The position numbers and the translations under genes were made by a program. A stretch of 27,995 nucleotides of DNA, taken from positions 1 to 27,995 of IMG/VR virus record IMGVR_UViG_3300044639_000521; one strand, written 5' to 3'. This DNA comes from a virus. Below, piece by piece: positions 17,232-23,489 of this stretch. Every line of letters begins with the position of its first letter. Position 1 is the stretch's first letter. The notes beneath the pieces are model-generated. The model worked only from the letters and a program-made list of their open reading frames with translations. It did no database searches and had not been told where the DNA came from.

Positions 17232-19157
17232 TCAACGAGTGAAGGCGGAATCGCTGGCACCCCTATCTATAACCGTCTTTTCAGCCACCGTCGTGACCGA
17301 AATGCTGTTCGGATCGATGAGGATGATCTGATTCCTTCGGGCAAAGATGTCCCTGTTCTGTGGAACCACGGTGAGCGACAACTCGGTCTTACCATCGTCA
17401 AGATACTCAATCTTGAAGTTCCTCAAGAAGATCTTGCCCGTGGTGTAGTCGATGGTCCCCGTGTTCCTGCTGAGGTAGACCTTGGTGGTGCCGACCTGCT
17501 TGTAGACCCTGATGTTCCCGTATCCGTCATCGTCTACGAACGCATCGACACTCGGCTTGACCACGGCGGTCGATGTCGTATCGGTGTAGCCGAAGATGTC
17601 GCTCGACAGGATCGGGGTGTAGCCGTCCACGGGATGGAGTAGGGCATTATCGAAGTTGACCGTATAGGGAGCAGCCCTGCCGATGTTCGGTTCAAACCTC
17701 TTCGTGAGGGTGATGTCCGTGCTGTTGGAGTTGACGGCGGGTGATGAGCCGTCGATGGTGGACGAGAACTTCGACATGCGGAAGTTCCGCTGAAACAGAC
17801 CGAGGTAAGAGTCTCCGAATGTCTTGATGAGTTCCACGACCCTCGACTCGACACCCGTGCTGTTCAAGGTGGTCTTCGACTCGTCGTAGTAGACCTTGAC
17901 CGATGGGTTGATGTAGAGAAGGTCGGGATCCACGACCTCGGGAGTGATGGTGACTAGGTTCTTCTCGCCGAGGATGGTGTTCTCAATAGCCCTCTTCTCG
18001 GCGGTAGAGAGTCGGGACCCGACCCTCGGCTTGATGCTGATGAAGACCTTGCCGTATTGGGGCGGGTCGTTCTCCTCGCCTCCCCAAATGAAGAAGGATT
18101 CAGCCCTCTGTGCGTACTCACGACCGAGGATCGCCTTGTAGTCATCCGAGGTGACCGCCCTGTCCTGCGCCTGATAGTTCCTCGGCGCATAGAAGCGGAT
18201 GGATTCGGTGTCCTCCGAATCCTCGCCTCCGAAGGAAACCTGCACATCGTCGTTATCGTCAGTTTGAATCCTGACTTCGGTGACTCGACTGTCGTTGCAG
18301 GTGATCGCCCTCTTCACCGAGGTCTCATCGAAGCCGATCCCGTTGCCCTCGCTGCCGTTCGTGACGAGGTAGCGGATCGTGACGATGTTTCCGTTCTCGA
18401 CCGCCTTGCCGACGATCCCGTCGCCGAAGTAGATCTCCCAAAAGCCCTCACGGCTCTCCTGCACGAAGAAGGCGTTGGAGGTCGAGTTGAGCCTGTTGAT
18501 GTCCGTGGACCTGTTCCACAGTTCCTGCGATCCCGTGCTGTCAGTCTGAGACCTCTGCACGAACAGGGAGATGGTGTCTATGTCCACGCTCCTGTCGGGG
18601 ATCGTGAACATAGCATTCGTGCCGCCTTGGGTGTTCGCCACGAAGGACACCTGCTTGAGGTATCCTTGGTAGAGGACGATGTCCCTGACGATGTTGTCGC
18701 CTCCCCTGCGAACCGCCTTGTAGTTGTCGAGGTTGACGAAATTCACGCTCTTGCCGTTTGTGTCCTTGCCACGGAAGATCGTGCCCCTTTCGATGAACTG
18801 CTTGCCTTGGATCACCGTCTGCGTGAACACCGTCTCAACGCCGCCAGGAGTGAGGATCGCATCCACGACGAGCCTAGCCGCCTTCTTGGACCGTGGGGTG
18901 TATCCCAAGTGCTTCGCCAAGGAGACCACCGACTCCCTGATCGCAGCCGAGTCGATGAAGGACTCGTTCGCAGCCATGTTGGCGTAGAAAGCCTGATAGT
19001 GGGTGTTGTATGCGAGGAGGTCGAGGATGATGTTGAGGGCTGAACCCTCAAAGTTGTAGTCCTTGAACTGATCCTGCCCCCTAAGGTATTCCTTGAGGTT
19101 CGACTTGATCTCGTCAAAGCCGAGTGCGTTGATGGGGGTGTTTGAGGTGTTTCTCAT
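17232..19157 (-). CDS. 6: Baseplate wedge subunit gp6
   Basis: 641 residues (T4 gp6 has 660). The N-terminus contains LGFDEIKSNLKEYLRGQDQF near 12-31 and LDLLAYNTHYQAFYANMAAN near 45-64, followed by IRESVVSLAKHLGYTPRSKK, the signature of T4-type gp6 and the wider baseplate-J family. Further on are VTSDDYKAILGREY near 330 and ISIKPRVGSRLSTAEKR near 363, matching the J-family core. In T4, gp6 dimers form the inner ring that holds the wedges around the hub and drives baseplate opening. The start ATG overlaps the gp25 stop by four bases (19154-19157), with GAGG eight bases upstream. The gene is intact. A TATAGATA box lies near its 3' end, upstream of the next gene. Confidence 0.92.
   Translation of the reverse strand: MRNTSNTPINALGFDEIKSNLKEYLRGQDQFKDYNFEGSALNIILDLLAYNTHYQAFYANMAANESFIDSAAIRESVVSLAKHLGYTPRSKKAARLVVDAILTPGGVETVFTQTVIQGKQFIERGTIFRGKDTNGKSVNFVNLDNYKAVRRGGDNIVRDIVLYQGYLKQVSFVANTQGGTNAMFTIPDRSVDIDTISLFVQRSQTDSTGSQELWNRSTDINRLNSTSNAFFVQESREGFWEIYFGDGIVGKAVENGNIVTIRYLVTNGSEGNGIGFDETSVKRAITCNDSRVTEVRIQTDDNDDVQVSFGGEDSEDTESIRFYAPRNYQAQDRAVTSDDYKAILGREYAQRAESFFIWGGEENDPPQYGKVFISIKPRVGSRLSTAEKRAIENTILGEKNLVTITPEVVDPDLLYINPSVKVYYDESKTTLNSTGVESRVVELIKTFGDSYLGLFQRNFRMSKFSSTIDGSSPAVNSNSTDITLTKRFEPNIGRAAPYTVNFDNALLHPVDGYTPILSSDIFGYTDTTSTAVVKPSVDAFVDDDGYGNIRVYKQVGTTKVYLSRNTGTIDYTTGKIFLRNFKIEYLDDGKTELSLTVVPQNRDIFARRNQIILIDPNSISVTTVAEKTVIDRGASDSAFTR
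17264..17271 (-). promoter_or_regulatory. Possible late-promoter box TATAGATA upstream of gp7-position gene
   Basis: The minus strand reads GGTTATAGATAGGGG inside the last codons of gp6, 53 bases before the start at 17211. It has one mismatch to T4 TATAAATA. Confidence 0.42.
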
Positions 19158-19546
19158 CTGAGCCTCGTAACGGCTACGGTGGTCGAGAAGACCCGCTGCA
19201 CATTCTTGATGGTGAAGCGAATCGTGATCCTGATCTCATTCCTATCTATGACATCCGCCACATCAACCACGGCGGTGTTCACACGGGGCTCGTAGTTGCG
19301 GATGGTGTCGGAGATCCTCTTCTTCACCTCAACGACCGTGAGTGGATCCACCAACTCAAAGAGCATGTCCTGTATCCCCGAATAGACCTCGGGGTGGAAC
19401 GGCTTCTCGTTCCTCTTGAGGAGGATCAGGTTCTTCAGCGACCGCTTGATCGCCTCCTCGTCCTTCCTCACAGCCACATCCCCCGACAGAGGGTTGCGGT
19501 CGAAGTTTATGTCGAGGTCGAAGGATGTATTTTCTACCTTAGCCAT
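19154..19546 (-). CDS. 25: Baseplate wedge subunit gp25
   Basis: 130 residues from ATG 19546 (MAKVENTSFDLDINF); T4 gp25 has 132. The alternative GTG at 19552 adds only two residues and lies inside the Shine-Dalgarno GAGGTGAGC, so 19546 is preferred. Conserved features are DRNPLSGDVAVRKDEEAIKR near 16-35, LILLKRNEKPFHPEVYSGI near 41-59, LFELVDPLT near 64-72 and VEVKKRISDTIRNYEPRV near 73-90. These are the gpW/gp25 lysozyme-like fold, which here is structural. In T4, gp25 forms the core bundle with gp6 and gp53 and primes sheath assembly. It starts three bases before the 3' end of the GAF-like gene and overlaps gp6 by four bases. Confidence 0.95.
   Translation of the reverse strand: MAKVENTSFDLDINFDRNPLSGDVAVRKDEEAIKRSLKNLILLKRNEKPFHPEVYSGIQDMLFELVDPLTVVEVKKRISDTIRNYEPRVNTAVVDVADVIDRNEIRITIRFTIKNVQRVFSTTVAVTRLR
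19243..19250 (-). promoter_or_regulatory. Possible late-promoter box CATAGATA upstream of gp6
   Basis: The minus strand reads GTCATAGATAGGAA inside gp25, about 86 bases before the gp6 start. It is the same core as the box before the glycosyltransferase. Coding context makes chance likely enough to keep confidence low. Confidence 0.3.
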
Positions 19547-19548
19547 GC

Positions 19549-20178
19549 TCACCTCAATGCGAGTTCAAGTTCGATGTAGTCCTTTGCCTGTGAGAAGACC
19601 AACTCAAAGGAATCCTGCCTCGACGGTGTCTTCTCCGCACCGAACCATTCCAAGGTGATGAAGCCGATGTACAGGTCGCCTTTCATAATCGGGAGGACGG
19701 AGTACGCCGTGATCCCGTTGGCGTTGTTGTACGAGCGGAAGTAGCCTTCCCTCATGTCCATGGACCAATAGAGGCTCGGCATGTCCATCCGCATGGTCTC
19801 CACCAAGTCCCAAAACATGGTCACCAATATGTTCTGTAGGTTGGCACCGTCATACGGGATGCCACGCTCGCACGACTCATGCGTGATGCTGAACTTCTTC
19901 ATCGGGGTTCCGTCTAGGAACTTGCCTCCGTTGTGGAAGTGACCGATTCTCGCCCTATCGGCACCCGTCTTGATCCGCAGAGCCGTAAGGGTCTCATGCA
20001 CAACGGTGTGCTTGCTCTGAAACGCAGAGTTCTTCGGGCTGATCGATGCCTCCTCGACCGCCTTCCGCTCCTGAGCCTTGATCTTGACCTTGCTGTAGAA
20101 AAGACCCGCAAAAATGCCGCCCAAGCCGCCCGACACCGCAAGTCCGATGTCAAACCAAAGAGACAGGTTTGCCCACAT
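19549..20178 (-). CDS. Membrane-anchored GAF-like protein in baseplate operon
   Basis: 209 residues from ATG 20178, six bases after the PAAR stop with GGGGG nine bases upstream. A longer reading from 20235 would overlap the PAAR gene by 52 bases and is not preferred. Residues about 6-28 (WFDIGLAVSGGLGGIFAGLF) form one hydrophobic Gly-rich membrane segment, followed by the basic KVKIKAQERK, so the bulk should face the cytoplasm by the positive-inside rule. The rest looks like a GAF-type sensor fold: TGADRARIGHFHNGGKFLDG near 71-90, FSITHESCERGI near 96-107 and a final strand YIGFITLEWFG near 176-186. Similar short proteins occur in environmental T4-like phages without known function. Its place between the spike tip and gp25 suggests a role at the membrane during tail attachment or DNA entry, or superinfection exclusion (inference). 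No ligand can be assigned. Confidence 0.72.
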   Translation of the reverse strand: MWANLSLWFDIGLAVSGGLGGIFAGLFYSKVKIKAQERKAVEEASISPKNSAFQSKHTVVHETLTALRIKTGADRARIGHFHNGGKFLDGTPMKKFSITHESCERGIPYDGANLQNILVTMFWDLVETMRMDMPSLYWSMDMREGYFRSYNNANGITAYSVLPIMKGDLYIGFITLEWFGAEKTPSRQDSFELVFSQAKDYIELELALR

Positions 20179-20183
20179 CCTAG

Positions 20184-20471
20184 TCAACCCCCGCAGAACA
20201 CATTGTTGCTTCCCCTTGCACATGCGGATCCGCAATGCACGGGATCTCCGACCCTAGCCGCAGGACGGCTATTGATGAAGACCGAGGAGGAGCCCTCTGC
20301 GGTCTTGCTAGTGTGGCAGGAAGGACCACAGCAATGCGTAGCCCAACCATCACCCTTCCTATGCCACCCAAGGCTGTTCACGAAGACATTGTCCGAGCCT
20401 TGGATGTTGTTCCTCGGCGGGAAGCAGGAGTGACCCGAGCAGATGTCCGTGTGTCGATGTGCGGCTGGCAT
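20184..20471 (-). CDS. PAAR-domain spike-tip protein, Cys-rich
   Basis: 95 residues; ATG at 20471 preceded by GGGGGAAGT. It has the repeated PAAR pattern: HTDICSGHSC near 7-16 with GSDNVFVN near 25-32, then HCCGPSC near 46-52 with GSSSVFIN near 60-67, then SRPAARVGDPVHCGSAC near 68-84 with GSNNVFCGG at the end. PAAR proteins fold into a cone that caps the central spike (T4 gp5.4, VgrG tips) and usually hold a metal through His and Cys. This copy has nine Cys and several His, more than is usual. It follows the Ig-like gene and precedes the GAF-like gene. Its predicted place is the tip of the gp5 beta-helix. Confidence 0.92.
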   Translation of the reverse strand: MPAAHRHTDICSGHSCFPPRNNIQGSDNVFVNSLGWHRKGDGWATHCCGPSCHTSKTAEGSSSVFINSRPAARVGDPVHCGSACARGSNNVFCGG

Positions 20472-20480
20472 ACTTCCCCC

Positions 20481-21272
20481 TCAAGGACAGTTGTCGGAGA
20501 AGTATCCCCTCCCCTTCATCGTGGTGAGGTACTCCTCGTTTGTCACAGGCTTACCATCGATGAAAAACTGATTCCTGATATTTAGGATGAACTCGTCTCT
20601 GTCGGAGGACCAGTTGTTCATCGTCTTGATGGTGAAGATCCCGTCGATGTACCTTGAGGTCAGTTCCGAATCGAAAGCCCTAGCGGTGAACACGATATCC
20701 TTGTCAATACCGAATCCGCCCTTGTGAAGGGATGCAGATCCCCTCTCAGCGTAGTTCTGCTCGGTGAACTTCTTTGGTCCCTGATCCCCATAGTCGAACC
20801 CATAAACTTCCTTAGCCTCTTCAGCCAACGGATCCTCGGGAAGACCTTCGGGGGGCACACCAAACTCTTCAGGAAATATGTCATCAAGGTCATCGACCCT
20901 ACCGAATATGTTTCCCGTATCGATGTTCAAGGTCAGACTTGGTGGGAATGTGCCGCTAACTATGGCGAACTTCAGCGATCCTCCTGTAACTGACGGAGAT
21001 CCTCTCTGCGAGACATATGTCGCTCTCAACCTGATAGACAGGGAGCATGATTGTGTCTCGTCTCCGTCACGCAGGAACCTCTGTTGTTCGTAGATGGGTC
21101 TGTTTGGGAATGTCTCGTTGTAGTCCTTGTTCAGAACCGCAGGTGACAGCCATTCGATCTCGTCGTAGGTTGACGATGTCGAGTTGTCCTGTTCCTTGAT
21201 GTTGAGTTCACCGAAGTTCCTGTCGGGGTAGTAGAACTCAATCGGGTTCTGTCCCGTCATCCCGAAAGGCAT
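20481..21272 (-). CDS. Putative structural protein with Ig/cadherin-like domain
   Basis: 263 residues; start ATG 21272 shares its A with the TGA of the upstream gene, with GGGAGAG as ribosome site. Near 97-127 is FAIVSGTFPPSLTLNIDTGN followed by IFGRVDDLDD, the Gly-x-Leu-Pro-x-x-Leu-x-x-x-x-x-x-Gly-x-Ile-x-Gly pattern of the He_PIG group of Ig-like domains. An acidic Pro-rich loop near 130-155 (PEEFGVPPEGLPEDPLAEEA) interrupts it before further beta strands (FTARAFDSELTSRYIDGIF). The C-terminus is polar (NIRNQFFIDGKPVTNEEYL). Proteins like this accompany hub genes in cyanophage-type T4 relatives. A hub or spike decoration role is inferred from position. Codon use and G+C (about 50%) are lower than in adjacent genes. 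Confidence 0.72.
   Translation of the reverse strand: MPFGMTGQNPIEFYYPDRNFGELNIKEQDNSTSSTYDEIEWLSPAVLNKDYNETFPNRPIYEQQRFLRDGDETQSCSLSIRLRATYVSQRGSPSVTGGSLKFAIVSGTFPPSLTLNIDTGNIFGRVDDLDDIFPEEFGVPPEGLPEDPLAEEAKEVYGFDYGDQGPKKFTEQNYAERGSASLHKGGFGIDKDIVFTARAFDSELTSRYIDGIFTIKTMNNWSSDRDEFILNIRNQFFIDGKPVTNEEYLTTMKGRGYFSDNCP
20579..20585 (-). promoter_or_regulatory. Possible late-promoter box CTAAATA upstream of PAAR gene
   Basis: The minus strand reads ATCCTAAATATCAGG inside the Ig-like gene, 108 bases before the PAAR start at 20471. The core equals the boxes before gp48 and the 113-residue gene. The long distance and coding context lower confidence. Confidence 0.3.
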
Positions 21273-21985
21273 CAGAACTCTCCCGAATCTATGGTGTCAT
21301 CAAGGCTCCTGACCGTGACATCGGGAGATTCGATGACGATGTTCGGATCAGTTCCATACGGAACGGGCTCGGGCGTGGGCGTGGGCGTGGGCGTGGACTC
21401 GGGCGTACGGGCGAGCGCAGCCCCGAGGGCGGGTTCTCCCGCAGCGGAAGCGGCGACCTGCAACGGATCGACCACAGGACGCTTGCCGCAGGTGATCGTC
21501 GGTACGCTCCCTTGGATAGCCGCACCGATGTCCCCGATTGCTCCTCCGATCCTGCCGACGATGTCCGTGATCCCTTGGGAGACCGCTTGAAGCACAGGAA
21601 GGGTGACACCGTTGACGGCGACCATGATGTCGTTGAGCGAGGGAATCCCCTCAAGGCTCGGGAGGTCGATGCCTCCATCGGGCAGATTGCTCATAAAGGC
21701 ACAGATGTCGATGTCGGGAACCTTTGACAGGTCTCCCTTCTGCGCCGTCAACTCGTTCAGCGACTGCTTCGACTCGGTGAAGTCGGTAGCCACGGGAGGG
21801 TTGACCATCCCCTTGATGGACACATCCTCGCTCGTCACGGCGTTCAACTTCTCGTCGGAGCCGAGTTTCATGTAGTTCTCGGTGGCTCCCTCTGTGCCGC
21901 TAGGCATAGCCACAGAACCCTGCGTTCCATCGGACTGCGGGGTTTTCGATATGGGGATCTTGTTAGCGGGAATATGGAAGCACAT
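21272..21985 (-). CDS. Unrecognised hub-cluster protein with Pro-Thr repeat
   Basis: 237 residues; ATG at 21985 with GGGGAGAG six bases upstream. I do not recognise a family. Residues 1-95 are polar and possibly extended. Residues about 113-160 (PSLNDIMVAVNGVTLPVLQA, then GITDIVGRIGGAIGDIGAAI) form an amphipathic Gly/Ala/Ile-rich helix that might touch a membrane or self-associate. Near 200-212 is a TPTPTPTPEP linker, coded by a hexamer DNA repeat, and the C-terminus is acidic. The first residues CFHIPANKIP contain one Cys. Its place between gp5 and the Ig-like protein suggests a hub or spike accessory (inference). The adjacent gp5 also has a TPTPP linker. Confidence 0.68.
   Translation of the reverse strand: MCFHIPANKIPISKTPQSDGTQGSVAMPSGTEGATENYMKLGSDEKLNAVTSEDVSIKGMVNPPVATDFTESKQSLNELTAQKGDLSKVPDIDICAFMSNLPDGGIDLPSLEGIPSLNDIMVAVNGVTLPVLQAVSQGITDIVGRIGGAIGDIGAAIQGSVPTITCGKRPVVDPLQVAASAAGEPALGAALARTPESTPTPTPTPEPVPYGTDPNIVIESPDVTVRSLDDTIDSGEF
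21371..21394. repeat. Hexamer tandem repeat (GGGCGT)x4
   Basis: Four perfect GGGCGT units on the plus strand, followed by an imperfect continuation to about 21406. On the coding (minus) strand the repeat makes Thr-Pro pairs in a linker. Such repeats change length easily by slippage. Confidence 0.9.
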
Positions 21986-21998
21986 TTATGTCTCTCCC

Positions 21999-23489
21999 CT
22001 ACGATTCTCCCCGAGCCTCGTACCTGCCGATTCTTTGCAGCATTTCATTCGTCTGATTGGACGATCTCTGTATCGGTCGGGGGTTGTTCACTAGGTATTC
22101 GATCTCATCGTCGCTGTACCCCAATAGAACATCCACGGTTCTTGCGCTCAAATTCGGATACTTGCGGCTGATCCTGACCCTGTCATCGGTGAATGCGTCC
22201 TCCTCGGCTTCTTCGGCTTGCTGCCTAGTCGGTGCGGGTGGGAGTTCGGGCGGGGTGGGTGTCGGTTCGGTGTTCGTGACCTTCGCATCGGCGGGAGCGA
22301 GGGCGGTGATGATTGAGTTCACGAACCCACGCAACTTGTCCATGAAGGTGCTGACCTCGGAGGCATTCTCCCCCTCGGGATTGAGGTCTATGCGTGGTGC
22401 CATGATGACCATGTTCCCCTCGCTCGACAGGGTGTAGGTGCCGCCGACCTTGTGGAGAGCGTTTCCCTTCACCTCCGTGGTCATGTTTCCCTTGACGAGC
22501 ATCTTGACATCCCCCAAGACCTCAATCTCAAGGTCCTTGCCCATCTTGACCTTTAGGGTCTTGTCGGCGTTGAACGATGCGTTGCCCTTGACGAGGATCA
22601 TCTTGTCGTTGAGCGTGATGTCCCATGCGTTGCCCACGACCTTGTGGACCTCGCTGCCCTTGGGATGGATCTCCGTGAAGGAGCCCGAGCAATGGTAGAA
22701 GTGGAGCCTCTCTGCCTTGGGGGTATCGTCGTATTCGATGATGTGTCCCGCTTGAGACTCGTACACATTGTTGAACGGGTAGACGGCTGCATAGGGTGTC
22801 TTGGGCTCGGACCAAAATCCGTAGAGTGCGGTTTGGCACACCTCAAGGCTCTCGGTCTTCTTCCTGACGATGGTGTTCTCCACCTGCTCGTTCCGTGCGA
22901 GTCGGTTGGTGTCAGCCTCGTCCATGCGTGAGATGAGCGGATAGAGCCCATCGGGATCCGTGAACCCCTTGCTCGGGTTGATGACGGGGTTCTTCGGCAG
23001 TTGATAGGGCTTCATGCCCACATCGTCCTTCGCCTCCTCCAACTGAGCGAGGACCTCCTGCTTCTTGGATTCGATGATCTGCGCCACCAACCTGCGGTTC
23101 GTCTCGGCATCAACGAAGGGGAACCCCGTTTGGCTTATGTTCGGCACGGGGATCGACACCGTGTTGATGCCGCCGAGGGTGCCGAACACCACGGGCTCCT
23201 GTGAGTTGAGCCCGTCCCTAAAGAACCCGATGACCCAAGTGCCTTGGAGGATGCCCGTGGGGGACCAGCCCTTTCCCGACATCGATGCGCTGTTGCTAGG
23301 CATCACGACATGCGCCCACGGCAGGTCCTTGGTAGGTATCTCCGACTTGTCATCCGTGTGCCATCCGAGGATGCGGACACGGACACGCCCGATCTTCAGC
23401 GGGTCGTAGATGTCCTCAACGACACCCTGCCACCACACGAAGCCGTTTTTGCCGAGGAAGTCGGAACGAATGGGTTCGTGGTTGTGCAT
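21999..23489 (-). CDS. 5: Baseplate hub/spike protein gp5 (OB-fold plus beta-helix, no lysozyme domain)
   Basis: 496 residues (T4 gp5 has 575 including its lysozyme). The N-terminus has FVWWQGVVEDIYDPLKIGRV near 17-36 and VRILGWHTDD, then PWAHVVMPSNSA and GWSPTGILQGTWVIGFFRDG near 74-93 and VVFGTLGG, the gp5/VgrG OB fold. A central helical linker contains RRLVAQIIESKKQEVLAQLE near 128-147. From about 250 to 370 the short strands MILVKGNASF, VKMLVKGNMTTEVKGNA and YTLSSEGNMVIMAP form the triple-stranded beta-helix needle. The lysozyme domain is absent, as in cyanophage relatives. A Pro-Thr linker (EPTPTPPELPPAPTRQQ, about 408-424) leads to a C-terminal helical tail unusual for gp5. The start ATG shares its A with the upstream TGA; GGAGA is the ribosome site. 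It is predicted to form the spike that pierces the outer membrane. Confidence 0.88.
   Translation of the reverse strand: MHNHEPIRSDFLGKNGFVWWQGVVEDIYDPLKIGRVRVRILGWHTDDKSEIPTKDLPWAHVVMPSNSASMSGKGWSPTGILQGTWVIGFFRDGLNSQEPVVFGTLGGINTVSIPVPNISQTGFPFVDAETNRRLVAQIIESKKQEVLAQLEEAKDDVGMKPYQLPKNPVINPSKGFTDPDGLYPLISRMDEADTNRLARNEQVENTIVRKKTESLEVCQTALYGFWSEPKTPYAAVYPFNNVYESQAGHIIEYDDTPKAERLHFYHCSGSFTEIHPKGSEVHKVVGNAWDITLNDKMILVKGNASFNADKTLKVKMGKDLEIEVLGDVKMLVKGNMTTEVKGNALHKVGGTYTLSSEGNMVIMAPRIDLNPEGENASEVSTFMDKLRGFVNSIITALAPADAKVTNTEPTPTPPELPPAPTRQQAEEAEEDAFTDDRVRISRKYPNLSARTVDVLLGYSDDEIEYLVNNPRPIQRSSNQTNEMLQRIGRYEARGES

Noticed and set aside
18057-19043. A 328-codon plus-strand frame opposite gp6
   Set aside because: gp6 is unmistakable on the minus strand; the opposite frame shows no recognisable motif.
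20179-20235. A longer N-terminus for the GAF-like protein starting at 20235
   Set aside because: It would overlap the PAAR gene by 52 bases; the ATG at 20178 has a ribosome site and begins directly before the membrane segment.
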